From Kribbella soli (GTDB lineage: Bacteria > Actinomycetota > Actinomycetes > Propionibacteriales > Kribbellaceae): DNA of 64,000 bases. Numbering within the stretch: the stretch's first letter is position 1; every line of letters begins with the position of its first letter. Position numbers and translations under genes: made by a program. Of this stretch, positions 45,570-54,661 are shown in pieces. The DNA lies in contig NZ_SJJZ01000004.1 in the NCBI RefSeq assembly GCF_004331345.1, positions 682,001-746,000 on the forward strand, in the 5' to 3' direction. The notes under the pieces were generated by a model, which did not search any database, had not been told where the DNA came from, and worked only from the letters and a program-made list of their open reading frames with translations.

Positions 45570-47587
45570 GAGGCAAGGGTTCCTTCCTCGGCAGAGGTCT
45601 GGCGTTGCCGCCGGACCAGATTGATGACGACGGCAACAAGTAGCAAACAGATTCCGGCGGTGATGGTTACGGGCGCGAGGTAGAGCAGCAGCGCGGCGGC
45701 CGGTACGCAGATCGCCCGCTCGAGCCAGGTCGCCCGGACGAACACCCAGCCGCCGGTGACCACGGCGAGCGCGGCCACGGCCAGCATCGACACCACCGTG
45801 GTCCACACCATGCCGACGAACGATCCCTGCCCGAGCAGGTGCGCGCCGTTGTCGGTGAGCACGAACGCGAACGGCACCAGGAACGCCGGCAGCGTGTACT
45901 TCCACGCCTGCCACATCGTCGGCATCACCTTGCCGCCGGTGATCGCGGCGGTCGCCACCGCGGCCAGCGCGGTCGGCGGCGACACCTCGGACAGGACGGC
46001 GTAGTAGAAGATGAACATGTACGACTCGGCCTTCGCCACCCCGAGGTTCTCCAGCGCCGGCGAAATGATCACCGCCGCGATGATGAACGACGCGGTCACC
46101 GGCACCGCGAGCCCGAGGAGCAGGACGGCGAACCCGGACAGCACCACGGTCAGGATCAGCACCACCGTGTGGTTGTCGGACAGCCCACGCGCCCCGTTGA
46201 CGATGATGTCCGCCATGTTCAGCCCGAGACCGGTCTGCGTAGTGACCGCGACGATCACGCCCGCGGTCGCGCAGGTCGCCGCCACCGGCAGCACCGAACG
46301 GGTGCCCTGGGCAAGCGCCTTGAACAACCGCTTCCCGGTCAGCCGGTGCTCACGGTCCAGGAACGACAACCCGAACTGGATGATCACCGCGTAGACCACG
46401 GCCTTGAACGGCGGTACGTCGACCGCCATGAACGCGATGATCACGAACAACGACAGGAAGTGGTACCCGAACCGCAGCAGCAACCGCCACGCGGACTGCT
46501 GAGAGGTCTCCCCCGACGTCGTCCCGTGCTTGCGGGCGTCGATCTCGATCGCGAGCAGGATGCCCAGGTAGTACAGGATCGTCGGGATCACGGCGTACCC
46601 GAGGACCTTCAGGTACGAGACCTGCAGGAGCTCCGCGATGATGAACGCGGCCGCGCCGAGGGTGGGCGGGGACAGGATCGCGCCGATACCTGACGCGGCG
46701 AGCATTCCGCCTGCCGGTTCGGCCGGGTACCCGGCCCGGCGCAGGATCGGCCACGACACGGTGCCGAGCGACACCGCGGTCGCCGTACCCGAGCCCGAGA
46801 CGCTACCGAGCAGGAAGCCTGCCATCGTGACCGTACGACCGGGCGCCGTCCGGCTGCGTTTGAAGGCGGCGAACGACAGGTCGATGAAGAACTTGCCCGC
46901 GCCCGAGTAGTCGAGCACCGCGCCGTAGATGGTGAAGAGCACGATGTACGACGCCGCGACCGCCAACGGCGTCCCGTAGAACCCCGCCGTACCCATCGTG
47001 AACTGCGCGATGATCGCGTCGAAGTCGAAGCCCTTGTGGGAGAGCAACCAGGTCTGGGGCAGGAATCCGCCGTAGTACGCGTAGGCGATGAACACCAGGC
47101 TGATCACCGGCAACACCCAGCCGGTGGTACGTCGGCACGCTTCGAGCAACAGGATCAGCAGGAGCGCGCCCGCCACGACATCCGCTGTGGTCGGAACCTG
47201 GCTGCGTTCGAGAAAGCCGTCGAAGTCGAAGAGCGGGTAGACGCACACCGCCAGCGCGACGAGCGCCAGGATCCAGTCCGCCACGCCCGGGTCGTCGTGC
47301 GACCGCGCCTTGAACGGATTGATGAACGCGGGCACGCGAAAACCGCGGTAACACAGCAACGTCATCGGCAGAACCGCTGCGAGAAAGATCACCAAGTAGA
47401 ACTGCGTGCCCTGTGGTAGTGGGACAAACACTTGCGCTAGGACGCCGACGCTGATGATTGCGCACCAGACCGAAATGACCAGATCCAGGGCAGGCCGAAG
47501 CCGCCGAGCGGGGCGTTCCTGCTCGTACTCGGCCAGTTCTTCCTCAGAGGGCACGGTTACGCCGCCCCCGCCAGCACCGACAGTCAT
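45566..47587 (-). CDS. TRAP transporter permease, fused DctQM type (TAXI-associated)
   Basis: The 673-residue product has 15-18 membrane helices: a DctQ-like N-terminal block and a long DctM-like block with YGAVLDYSGAGKFFIDLSFAAF, GFLLGSVSGSGTATAVSLGTVSWPILRRAGY, GGMLAASGIGAILSPPTLGAAAFIIAELL and SEVSPPTALAAVATAAITGG, the family's repeated helical-hairpin signatures. The protein imports a solute delivered by the TAXI protein, driven by an ion gradient. ATG 47587 follows GGAGGGAACC. It is divergent from the response regulator at 47706, sharing a 118-bp promoter region. Confidence 0.95.
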   Translation of the reverse strand: MTVGAGGGGVTVPSEEELAEYEQERPARRLRPALDLVISVWCAIISVGVLAQVFVPLPQGTQFYLVIFLAAVLPMTLLCYRGFRVPAFINPFKARSHDDPGVADWILALVALAVCVYPLFDFDGFLERSQVPTTADVVAGALLLILLLEACRRTTGWVLPVISLVFIAYAYYGGFLPQTWLLSHKGFDFDAIIAQFTMGTAGFYGTPLAVAASYIVLFTIYGAVLDYSGAGKFFIDLSFAAFKRSRTAPGRTVTMAGFLLGSVSGSGTATAVSLGTVSWPILRRAGYPAEPAGGMLAASGIGAILSPPTLGAAAFIIAELLQVSYLKVLGYAVIPTILYYLGILLAIEIDARKHGTTSGETSQQSAWRLLLRFGYHFLSLFVIIAFMAVDVPPFKAVVYAVIIQFGLSFLDREHRLTGKRLFKALAQGTRSVLPVAATCATAGVIVAVTTQTGLGLNMADIIVNGARGLSDNHTVVLILTVVLSGFAVLLLGLAVPVTASFIIAAVIISPALENLGVAKAESYMFIFYYAVLSEVSPPTALAAVATAAITGGKVMPTMWQAWKYTLPAFLVPFAFVLTDNGAHLLGQGSFVGMVWTTVVSMLAVAALAVVTGGWVFVRATWLERAICVPAAALLLYLAPVTITAGICLLLVAVVINLVRRQRQTSAEEGTLAS

Positions 47588-47705
47588 CGACCGGTTCCCT
47601 CCTGTGTCCGGAAGGCTAATGTTGCCGAACACTGCGTGGAGTCGCGTGATTACGTCTTTACCAAGATCTGACACATCGGGTCGTGACCTGGCCTACGATC
47701 ACCGC

Positions 47706-48371
47706 ATGAGTGGCGCGGTACGGATTCTGCTGGTCGAGGACGATCTCGATATCGCCAATGCCCTGATACCTGCTTTGCGGCGGTACGGCCTGATGGTGAC
47801 GCACGTCCGCACGGCCGCGGACGCCTTGGCGGCGGATCCCGGCGACCTGGTTCTGCTGGACCTCGGACTGCCTGACGGGGACGGCATCAACGTGTGCCGG
47901 CAGATCCGCACGGTGTCCGACGTACCGGTGATCGCGGTGACCGCGCGCGGCGAGGCGGCCGACCGCGTACGCGGCCTGCGCAGCGGCGCCGACGACTACG
48001 TGGTGAAACCGTTCGCGATATCCGAGCTCCTGGCCCGCATCGATGCTGTACTACGGCGTACCGGTCTCTTGCAGCCCCGCCCCCGGGTGACCGTCGGCGA
48101 CCTGACCGTGGACATCGAGGCCCGGACGGTTCAGGTGGCGGACAAGCCCATCAGTCTGACCCGCAAGGAGTTCGACGTGCTCGCAGTGCTGGCCGCTCAC
48201 CACGGCCGGGTGGTTCCCCGTGAACAGGTCGCGCTGTACGCCTGGCAGTCGGTCTTCGAGGCGTCGTCGCGCACCATGGACGTGCACGTCGCGAGCCTGC
48301 GCGCCAAGCTCGGCCGGCCCGAACTGGTGCAGACCATCCGCGGCGTCGGCTACCGCCTGGGTTCGGACTGA
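47706..48371 (+). CDS. Two-component response regulator, OmpR type
   Basis: The 221-residue product has a receiver domain (VRILLVEDDLDIANAL; phospho-acceptor Asp in LVLLDLGLPDGDG; Lys in VVKPF) and a winged-helix domain (LTRKEFDVLAVLAAHHGRVVPREQV, RTMDVHVASLRAKLG). The kinase gene starts 3 bp downstream. The divergent TRAP genes are the obvious targets. ATG 47706 is chosen; the frame stays open upstream only as an anti-shadow of the permease gene. Confidence 0.95.
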   Translation: MSGAVRILLVEDDLDIANALIPALRRYGLMVTHVRTAADALAADPGDLVLLDLGLPDGDGINVCRQIRTVSDVPVIAVTARGEAADRVRGLRSGADDYVVKPFAISELLARIDAVLRRTGLLQPRPRVTVGDLTVDIEARTVQVADKPISLTRKEFDVLAVLAAHHGRVVPREQVALYAWQSVFEASSRTMDVHVASLRAKLGRPELVQTIRGVGYRLGSD

Positions 48372-48374
48372 CCG

Positions 48375-49748
48375 TTGCGCCGTCGACTGCTGCAGTCCCT
48401 CGTCCCGATGGTCGTCGCGCTGGCGATCGTCGCTGTGATCCCGCTGGCGAACTTCATCGCCACGAGCAACTCGCGCACGCTCTTCCTGTCCCGCAGCAAC
48501 GACGCGGACTGGTTCGCCGCGATGGCCGAGTCCCCGCTGCAGACCGGCGACATCGCGAACCTGCGTGAGCTCGCGGTCCGGTACCAGGAGCTCTACAACA
48601 CCCCTGTCTTCGTCGTCGACGTCGACTCCCGCGTCATCGCCACCTCGGTTTCCGGTGTGGACGTGAAGGAGGACGACATCGCGACCGCCCTGCACAGCAC
48701 ACTGGCCGGGCGCCTCCCACCCGAGCCGCCGGCGCTGTGGCCGTGGGCCTCCGGCGAGATGATCGTGGCCCGCCCGGTCGTCAACAACGGCAGCGTGCTC
48801 GGTGCCGCCGTACTGCGGGTGCCGACGGACAATGCCCGCGACCAGGTGCAGCGCGGTCTGCTGCTGCTCCTCGGCGGCCTGCTGATCAGCATCGGCGCGA
48901 TCATCATCGGTATCGTCCGGCCGATCACCCGCTGGGTGCTGCGGCCGCTGCAGGACCTCGACAACGCCACCCACCAGATCACCCGCGGCGCGCTCGACAC
49001 CAGAGTCTCGACCGACGGTCGTGCGCCGGAGCTGCGCCGGCTGGGCGACAGCTTCAACTCGATGGCGCTGAGCCTGCATCAGGCACGGCAGCGTGAGCGC
49101 GAGTTCGTCGCGGACGCGTCGCACCAGCTGCGGACGCCGCTGACGTCGGCCCGGATCCACATCGAGGGCCTGTCCCGGCTGTCGCCGACCGCGCGGTTCG
49201 CGCTCAGCGACATCGACCGGCTCGGCCGGATCGTCCAGCGGCTGTCCCGGCTGGCCGGCTCCGACCGCCCGTCGGCCGATGCCGAGGGCAACGAGGAGCC
49301 GCTGGACCTCGCCCAGGCGGTGAAGGAGCGCCTGGTCGGCTGGAAGGCCGTGTACTCCGCCGACGACCTGGAGCTGATCATCGGCGAGATGGTTCCGGGC
49401 GGGGTCGCGCCGGAGCTCGAGGTCGACGACATCCTCGACGTACTGCTCGACAACGCGTCGAAGTACGGCGCTCCGCCGGTGGAGGTCTCGGTCACCCGGG
49501 ACGGCACCGAGGTGGTGATGTCGGTGCGCGACCACGGTCTGGGGCTCGGCTCCCGGGACCTGAAGAAGGTCGGCGAGCGGTTCTGGCGCAGCGCGCACCA
49601 CCGGGAGATGCCGGGTACCGGTCTCGGCCTGGCGATCGTCCGCTCCGAGGCGGCCCGGGTCGGTGGCCGTGTGGTCGCCCGCCCGCCGATCGGCGGCGGC
49701 CTCGTCATCGAGGTCCGCGTCCCCCTGATCGACGACTACGACGTCTGA
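48375..49748 (+). CDS. Two-component sensor histidine kinase
   Basis: The 457-residue product has a first helix (about residues 7-28), an extracytoplasmic domain of about 130 residues, a second helix (about 155-178) and HAMP (VLRPLQDLDNATHQITRGAL), then the H box REFVADASHQLRTPLTSARI, the N box LLDNASKYG and G boxes VRDHGLGL and GTGLGLAIV. The TTG at 48375 is 3 bp after the regulator stop. The periplasmic domain could sense ligand-loaded TAXI protein, as binding-protein-dependent kinases do; that is inference. It converges with the second TAXI gene. Confidence 0.93.
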   Translation: MRRRLLQSLVPMVVALAIVAVIPLANFIATSNSRTLFLSRSNDADWFAAMAESPLQTGDIANLRELAVRYQELYNTPVFVVDVDSRVIATSVSGVDVKEDDIATALHSTLAGRLPPEPPALWPWASGEMIVARPVVNNGSVLGAAVLRVPTDNARDQVQRGLLLLLGGLLISIGAIIIGIVRPITRWVLRPLQDLDNATHQITRGALDTRVSTDGRAPELRRLGDSFNSMALSLHQARQREREFVADASHQLRTPLTSARIHIEGLSRLSPTARFALSDIDRLGRIVQRLSRLAGSDRPSADAEGNEEPLDLAQAVKERLVGWKAVYSADDLELIIGEMVPGGVAPELEVDDILDVLLDNASKYGAPPVEVSVTRDGTEVVMSVRDHGLGLGSRDLKKVGERFWRSAHHREMPGTGLGLAIVRSEAARVGGRVVARPPIGGGLVIEVRVPLIDDYDV

Positions 49749-49766
49749 GCTGGTGCGCAGTACCGC

Positions 49767-50870
49767 TCAGATGTGATTCTGGCGGTACCAGCGTTCCGCG
49801 GCGGGGTGCAGCGGGACCGGCATGGTGGCGATCGCCGAGCGGGGGTCGAGCGCACCGGCTTCGGGGTGCTTCGGGATCAGGTCGTTCTGCCGGCGGAACA
49901 GGGTGTTCACCGTCCACCACGCCCAGGAGTCCGACAGGTTCGCCTTCGCGATCAGAAGGTTCGGGACCGCGAGCGTCGGCACCGAGCTGGCCAGACCGTA
50001 CTGCGACGGCGGGATCGCGGACACCAGGAAGCCGCCGAACTCCTTCAGCGCGATGTCCTGCGCGACCGCGCCGATGTCCAGCAGCCGGAACCCGATGCTC
50101 TTCTGCAGGGCGGCAATCGGATCGGTCGGGACGCCGCCGCTCCAGATGAACGCGTCGATCGAACCCTTGGTGGCGGTGCCGCGGGGTTGCACGGCAGCGG
50201 CCATCTGCTCGAGGGACAGGTTCTTCCGGATCACGTCGACCTTGGCCGGGTCCAGGTCCGGGTTCTTCTGGATCAGGTCGGCCTTGGCCTTGTTCAGGAT
50301 CAGGTTCGCGACGATCTCGGTCCCGGAGTCCTTCGGGCCGACACCGACGACCATCTTCCGCGTCGGGTCGGCCTTGCTCGGGAACAGGTCGTCGAGGCTC
50401 TTCGCCTTCGACGCCATCGGTACGACGACGTGCACGTAGTTGTCGTAGACGCGGGCGAGTGCCGAGAACCGCAGCGGGCCGGTGCTGAAGTCGCCGGTGC
50501 CCTCGTACGCCGCGAGCGCGGAGTCCGACGTACAGAATCCGAGGTCGGCCTGAGCGACGGGTCGGTGGGCGACCTTGATCAGGTTGTCCACCGACCCGTC
50601 GCTGACGATCGGCTTCAGCTCCATGCCGGTGACCTCGCTGACCAGTGCGCTGAGCGCCGTACCGAACTTGTTGTAGACACCGTTCAGGTTCCCGGTCGAG
50701 AACACCGCGGCCTCCGAGGGCGCCGGTTCGTCCGCGCGGCCGCGCGAGCAGCCGGGCAGCAGCAGTCCGGACGCGGCGGCGGCACCGAGGCCGAGCACGC
50801 TGCGCCGCGTCATTCCGGTCCGTGTCATCCCAGTCGGCCGGGCAGGGGGCAGCAGGCGGGGGCGATCCAT
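49767..50870 (-). CDS. Orphan TAXI-type solute-binding lipoprotein
   Basis: The product has twin arginines (MTRRSVLGLGAAAASGLLLPGC), a lipobox LLPGC and the TAXI fold: FSTGNLNGVYNKFGTALSALVS, VKVAHR-like region, VYDNYVHVVVP, VGVGPKDSGTEIVANLIL and IDAFIWSGGVPTDPIAALQ, aligned with the protein at 44592. It has no permease of its own; it may feed the TRAP permease at 45566 or present ligand to the adjacent kinase. ATG 50870 is the longest start; ATG 50828 or 50813, just before the Tat motif, is more likely the true start. It converges with the kinase gene. Confidence 0.9.
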   Translation of the reverse strand: MDRPRLLPPARPTGMTRTGMTRRSVLGLGAAAASGLLLPGCSRGRADEPAPSEAAVFSTGNLNGVYNKFGTALSALVSEVTGMELKPIVSDGSVDNLIKVAHRPVAQADLGFCTSDSALAAYEGTGDFSTGPLRFSALARVYDNYVHVVVPMASKAKSLDDLFPSKADPTRKMVVGVGPKDSGTEIVANLILNKAKADLIQKNPDLDPAKVDVIRKNLSLEQMAAAVQPRGTATKGSIDAFIWSGGVPTDPIAALQKSIGFRLLDIGAVAQDIALKEFGGFLVSAIPPSQYGLASSVPTLAVPNLLIAKANLSDSWAWWTVNTLFRRQNDLIPKHPEAGALDPRSAIATMPVPLHPAAERWYRQNHI

Positions 50871-51061
50871 GCAGACAACCTAGACAACAATGAGGCCTCG
50901 GGGGTAGCCGTGTCGGCGCCCCGCAATCCAACCGCTACTGACAGAGATTCACACAGCAAGAGACAAACTGCGTCTGGACGCATCCGGGGTCGGTGTGACA
51001 GCGTTGTCATCGGTGCGGTCCTATCGGCCGCGTGAGGATCATTTTCCCGGAGGCTGATTTC

Positions 51062-54000
51062 GTGCACGACGACCGTCAACTCATCGAGGAGCGGCTGCAG
51101 CGCGCCCTGCGGGAGCGGCTCCGCCCCGCGATCTACGGCGCGGCGGTCCCGCTGGACATCGAGGTGTGGCACGCACCCGGTGAGCCGGTGTCCCCCGCCG
51201 AGGCGCTCGCCCAGACCTACGAACCGGCCGAGATCGGGCTGCCGTGGGGTCCCGCCTGGGGCACCGCGTGGTTCAAGTTCAGCGGTCAGGTGCCGGCCGA
51301 GTGGGCCGGCCGCGAGATCGAGGCGGTCATCGACCTCGGCTTCAGCGGCGGCCCCGGGTTCTCCGCGGAGGGCCTGGTGCACACCACGTCCGGCCGGCCG
51401 ATGAAGGGTCTGCACCCGCGGCAGACCTACGCCCCGCTGTCGATCCTCGGCCCGGACGGTTCGGCGGCCTCGCCCGGCGACCGGATCGAGTTCTACGTCG
51501 AGGGCGCCGCGAACCCGGAGATCCCGCTCGACAACGCCTACGCGAAGGTCGACATCGGCGCCAAGCTCGGTGAGACCCCGATCTACCAGCTCACCCGCGC
51601 CGACCTGGCCGTGTTCAACGCCGAGGTGTGGGACCTGATCCTGGACCTCGAGGCGCTCGACGGCCTGCAGCGTGAGCTGTCGCTGCAGGACCCGCGCCGC
51701 AAGGAGATCCTGCGGGCGCTCAGCCGTTCGCTGGACGCGCTCGACTACGAGAACGTGGCCGGCACCGCCGCGGACGCCCGCACCCAGCTGACCGACGTAC
51801 TGAGCCGGCCGGCGCACGCGAGCGCGCACCAGCTGTCCGCGGTCGGGCACGCGCACATCGACTCGGCCTGGCTCTGGCCGCTCCGGGAGACCCGCCGCAA
51901 GGTGGCCCGGACGGTGTCCAACGTTGCCACCCTGGCCGAGGAGTACCCGGAGCTGGTCTTCGCGTTCTCGCAGGCCCAGCAGCACGCCTGGGTGAAGGAC
52001 AACTACCCGGAGGTCTGGGAGCGGCTGAAGAAGGCCGTTGCCGAGGGCACCATCGTTCCGGTGGGCGGCATGTGGGTCGAGTCCGACACCAACCTGCCCG
52101 GCAGCGAGGCGCTGGCCCGGCAGTTCGTGCACGGCAAGCGGTTCTTCCTGGACGAGTACGGCATCGACACCCAGGAGGTCTGGCTGCCGGACTCGTTCGG
52201 CTACACCGCGGCGCTGCCGCAACTGGTGAAGCTGTCCGGCTCGAAGTGGTTCCTGACCCAGAAGATCTCCTGGAACAAGGAGAACAAGTTCCCGCACCAC
52301 ACCTTCTGGTGGGAGGGTCTCGACGGCACCCGGGTGTTCACCCACTTCCCGCCGATCGACACCTACAACTCGGACCTGTCCGGTCGCGAGCTCGCGCACG
52401 CGCAGCGGAACTTCCAGGAGAACGGCGCCGCGACCCGGTCGCTGGTCCCGTTCGGGTACGGCGACGGCGGTGGCGGCCCCACCCGTGAGTTCGTCGCGAC
52501 CGCGCGCCGGGTGGCGAACCTGGAGTCCTCGCCGAAGGTGACCATCGAGTCCCCGACCGAGTTCTTCGCCGCCGCCGAGGACGAGTACCGCGAGCACGCG
52601 CCGGTCTGGTCCGGTGAGCTCTACCTGGAGATCCACCGGGCGACGTACACCTCGCAGGCGAAGACCAAGCAGGGCAACCGGCGCAGCGAGCACCTGCTCC
52701 GCGAGGCCGAGCTGTGGAGCGCGGCGGCCGTCGTCGCCGGCAAGCTCGACACGTACCCGTACGACGACCTCGACCGGCTGTGGAAGGTCGCGCTGCTGCA
52801 CCAGTTCCACGACATCCTGCCGGGTTCCTCGATCTCGTGGGTGCACCGCGAGGCGGAGGCGACGTACGCCCGGGTCGCCGAGGAGCTGAACGCGATCATC
52901 GCCAAGGCGCAGCAGGCGCTGGCCGGCGAGGGTTCGGAGCAGATCGTCTTCAACGCCGCTCCGCACGGCCGCAGCGGTGTCGCCGGTCTCGGCGCGGGCG
53001 TCGCGGCCGTCGAGGGCCAGGCCGTCACGGTCGAGAACGGTGTCCTGGACAACGGCCTGATCCGGGTCACCGTCGACGAGCGCGGCCTGATCACCTCGCT
53101 GTACGACGTCGAGGCGCAGCGCGAGGTCATCGCACCGGGTGCCGTCGGCAACCTTCTGCAGCTGCACGTGGACACCCCGAACCACTGGGACGCGTGGGAC
53201 GTCGACTCGTTCTACAAGAACAACGTCCGGGACGTGACCGAGGTCGACAGCGTCGACTTCAGCACCGCGGACGGGGTCGCGACCGTGGTCGTGAAGCGGT
53301 CCTTCAACCGGTCCACGGTGACCCAGACGCTGCGGGTCCGCCCGGGCACGAAGCGGGTCGACATCGAGACCGAGATGGACTGGCACGAGGCGGAGAAGTT
53401 CCTGAAGGCGGCGTACCCGGTCGACGTGCACGCGGACCGGTCGGCGTCCGAGACGCAGTTCGGGCACATCTTCCGGCCGACCCACCAGAACACCTCGTGG
53501 GACGCGGCGAAGTTCGAGATCGCGGCGCACCGCTGGGTGCACGTCGGCGAGCCCGGGTACGGCGTTGCCGTGGTCAACGACTCGACGTACGGCCACGACA
53601 TCAACCGGACCGCGCGGGAGGACGGCGGTACGACGACCACCATCCGCACCTCGCTGATCCGGGCGCCGCGGTTCCCCGACCCGTTGACCGACCAGGGCGT
53701 GCACACCGTGAACCACGCGCTGGTGGTCGGCGCCGGGATCCCGGAGGCGATCGAGGAGGGCTACCGGATCAACCTGCCGGAGCGGGTCGTCAGCGGCGCC
53801 GCGGGCGTCGAGCCGATCGTTGCCATCGACAACGACAACGTGATCGTCGAGGCGCTCAAGCTGGCCGACGACGAGTCCGGCGACGTGGTCGTCCGGCTGT
53901 ACGAGTCCAGCGGCGGCCGCTCCCGCGCCACCGTCACGCCGTCCTTCGCGGCGGCGTCGGTGACCGAGGTCGACCTGCTCGAGCGGCGCCTGGCGGACCG

Positions 54001-54076
54001 GGAGCTGCAGGACAACGGAGTCACCTTCGAACTCCGCCCCTTCCAGATCCTGACGCTGCGCTTCAAGCGTTCCTGA
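51062..54076 (+). CDS. Alpha-mannosidase, glycoside hydrolase family 38
   Basis: The product of about 1004 residues has the GH38 catalytic domain with the zinc motif HAHID (H263, H265, D267), the nucleophile region LPDSFGY (D377) and FHDILPGSSI (further zinc His/Asp), followed by alpha-mannosidase middle and beta domains ending FELRPFQILTLRFKR. It is cytosolic: no signal peptide. It releases alpha-mannose from glycans or mannosyl compounds. GTG 51062 is preferred because GGAGG lies 8 bp upstream; GTG 51032 extends it ten residues. A strong hairpin follows the stop. Confidence 0.94.
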   Translation: MHDDRQLIEERLQRALRERLRPAIYGAAVPLDIEVWHAPGEPVSPAEALAQTYEPAEIGLPWGPAWGTAWFKFSGQVPAEWAGREIEAVIDLGFSGGPGFSAEGLVHTTSGRPMKGLHPRQTYAPLSILGPDGSAASPGDRIEFYVEGAANPEIPLDNAYAKVDIGAKLGETPIYQLTRADLAVFNAEVWDLILDLEALDGLQRELSLQDPRRKEILRALSRSLDALDYENVAGTAADARTQLTDVLSRPAHASAHQLSAVGHAHIDSAWLWPLRETRRKVARTVSNVATLAEEYPELVFAFSQAQQHAWVKDNYPEVWERLKKAVAEGTIVPVGGMWVESDTNLPGSEALARQFVHGKRFFLDEYGIDTQEVWLPDSFGYTAALPQLVKLSGSKWFLTQKISWNKENKFPHHTFWWEGLDGTRVFTHFPPIDTYNSDLSGRELAHAQRNFQENGAATRSLVPFGYGDGGGGPTREFVATARRVANLESSPKVTIESPTEFFAAAEDEYREHAPVWSGELYLEIHRATYTSQAKTKQGNRRSEHLLREAELWSAAAVVAGKLDTYPYDDLDRLWKVALLHQFHDILPGSSISWVHREAEATYARVAEELNAIIAKAQQALAGEGSEQIVFNAAPHGRSGVAGLGAGVAAVEGQAVTVENGVLDNGLIRVTVDERGLITSLYDVEAQREVIAPGAVGNLLQLHVDTPNHWDAWDVDSFYKNNVRDVTEVDSVDFSTADGVATVVVKRSFNRSTVTQTLRVRPGTKRVDIETEMDWHEAEKFLKAAYPVDVHADRSASETQFGHIFRPTHQNTSWDAAKFEIAAHRWVHVGEPGYGVAVVNDSTYGHDINRTAREDGGTTTTIRTSLIRAPRFPDPLTDQGVHTVNHALVVGAGIPEAIEEGYRINLPERVVSGAAGVEPIVAIDNDNVIVEALKLADDESGDVVVRLYESSGGRSRATVTPSFAAASVTEVDLLERRLADRELQDNGVTFELRPFQILTLRFKRS

Positions 54077-54090
54077 CGCCCGCCCCCCCC

Positions 54091-54123
54091 GACGGCCCGC
54101 CCATCCCCCCTGGGCGGGCCGTC
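54091..54123 (+). terminator. Terminator after alpha-mannosidase gene
   Basis: GACGGCCCGCCC (54091-54102) pairs perfectly with GGGCGGGCCGTC (54112-54123) over a 9-nt loop; CCATTTG follows. Confidence 0.85.
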
Positions 54124-54146
54124 CCATTTGCCTGGCAGACCCAGGA

Positions 54147-54213
54147 ATTTGCCTGGCCTGCCAGGCAAATCGGGGGTTCCTGACCCTGAGAATGGGTCCG
54201 GAACCCCCGATTT
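54147..54213. repeat. Two overlapping perfect hairpins
   Basis: ATTTGCCTGGC/GCCAGGCAAAT (54147-54170, 2-nt loop) is followed by AAATCGGGGGTTCC..GACCC/GGGTC..GGAACCCCCGATTT (54167-54213). They share AAAT at 54167-54170, so only one can form fully at a time. They fill the gap between the mannosidase terminator and the gene stubs at 54240. Confidence 0.8.
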
Positions 54214-54239
54214 GATGGGTGGGCCAGGGAAATGGGGAC

Positions 54240-54419
54240 TCAGTGGGCTGCGGCGGCGACCAGCTCGCCGAACGCCTGCATGCCGCGGGCGCTGGGGTGG
54301 AGCGGGGCGGCTGCCGAGGTCGGGATGAGGCCCTCGAGCCAGCGCTGGGTGATGGGGGCGCAGGCGTCGTGGCCGATGCTCGGGGTGCGGAGGTCGACGT
54401 ACTGCGCTCCGTGGTGGCG
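54240..54419 (-). pseudogene. 3' stub of an SGNH/GDSL-type hydrolase gene
   Basis: On the minus strand the last 60 codons read GAQYVDLRTPSIGHDACA, RWLEGLIPTSAAAPLHPSARGM and end QAFGELVAAAAH. This matches the C-terminal region of actinobacterial SGNH hydrolases, where the His of PLHP belongs to the active site. The N-terminal part, with the GDS serine, is missing: homology stops near 54417, where a PucR-type C-terminus begins on the other strand. The continuing frame beyond the junction is only antisense to that stub. Confidence 0.7.
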
Positions 54420-54656
54420 GACCGCGACGACCTGATGGCGACGCTGCGGTGCTACCTCGGGAACGCGCGCAACCGGCGACAGACCGCGGCCGACCTGCAC
54501 ATTCACGCGAACACCGTCGACTACCGGCTCCGTCAGGTCGGCCGCCTGACCGGGCTCGATCCGGTCCGCGACGACCAGCTGCCGAGGATCGTCGCAGCGC
54601 TTGTCGCGTTCGACGCCCAGAGATCGACAACGGTTCACCCGGCTGACGTAGCGTGA
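54411..54656 (+). pseudogene. 3' stub of a PucR/CdaR-type regulator gene
   Basis: From about 54418 the frame encodes DRDDLMATLRCYLGNARNRRQTAADLHIHANTVDYRLRQVGRLTG in outline, the C-terminal helix-turn-helix of PucR-family regulators, and ends shortly after. The long N-terminal sensor region of such proteins is absent; upstream the frame reads through the antisense of the hydrolase stub. The stop (TGA 54654-54656) overlaps a GTG of the P450 frame. It may still make a small HTH protein, but no good start is seen. Confidence 0.65.
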
Positions 54657-54661
54657 ACGGT

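Noticed and set aside
45566..47587. Long plus-strand open frames over the TRAP permease gene
   Set aside because: They are antisense shadows caused by strong GC3 bias; the minus-strand frame encodes a full membrane protein with family motifs.
44592..50870. Citrate TctABC-type transporter
   Set aside because: The binding proteins have the TAXI pattern (GVYYxLGGAL, SPNSGTE) and the permease is a fused DctQM type rather than TctA plus TctB.
51062..54076. Minus-strand open frame of about 1100 codons over the alpha-mannosidase gene
   Set aside because: Its translation is low-complexity Arg/Val/Leu/Asp/Gly-rich with no family motif, while the plus-strand frame has the GH38 active site.
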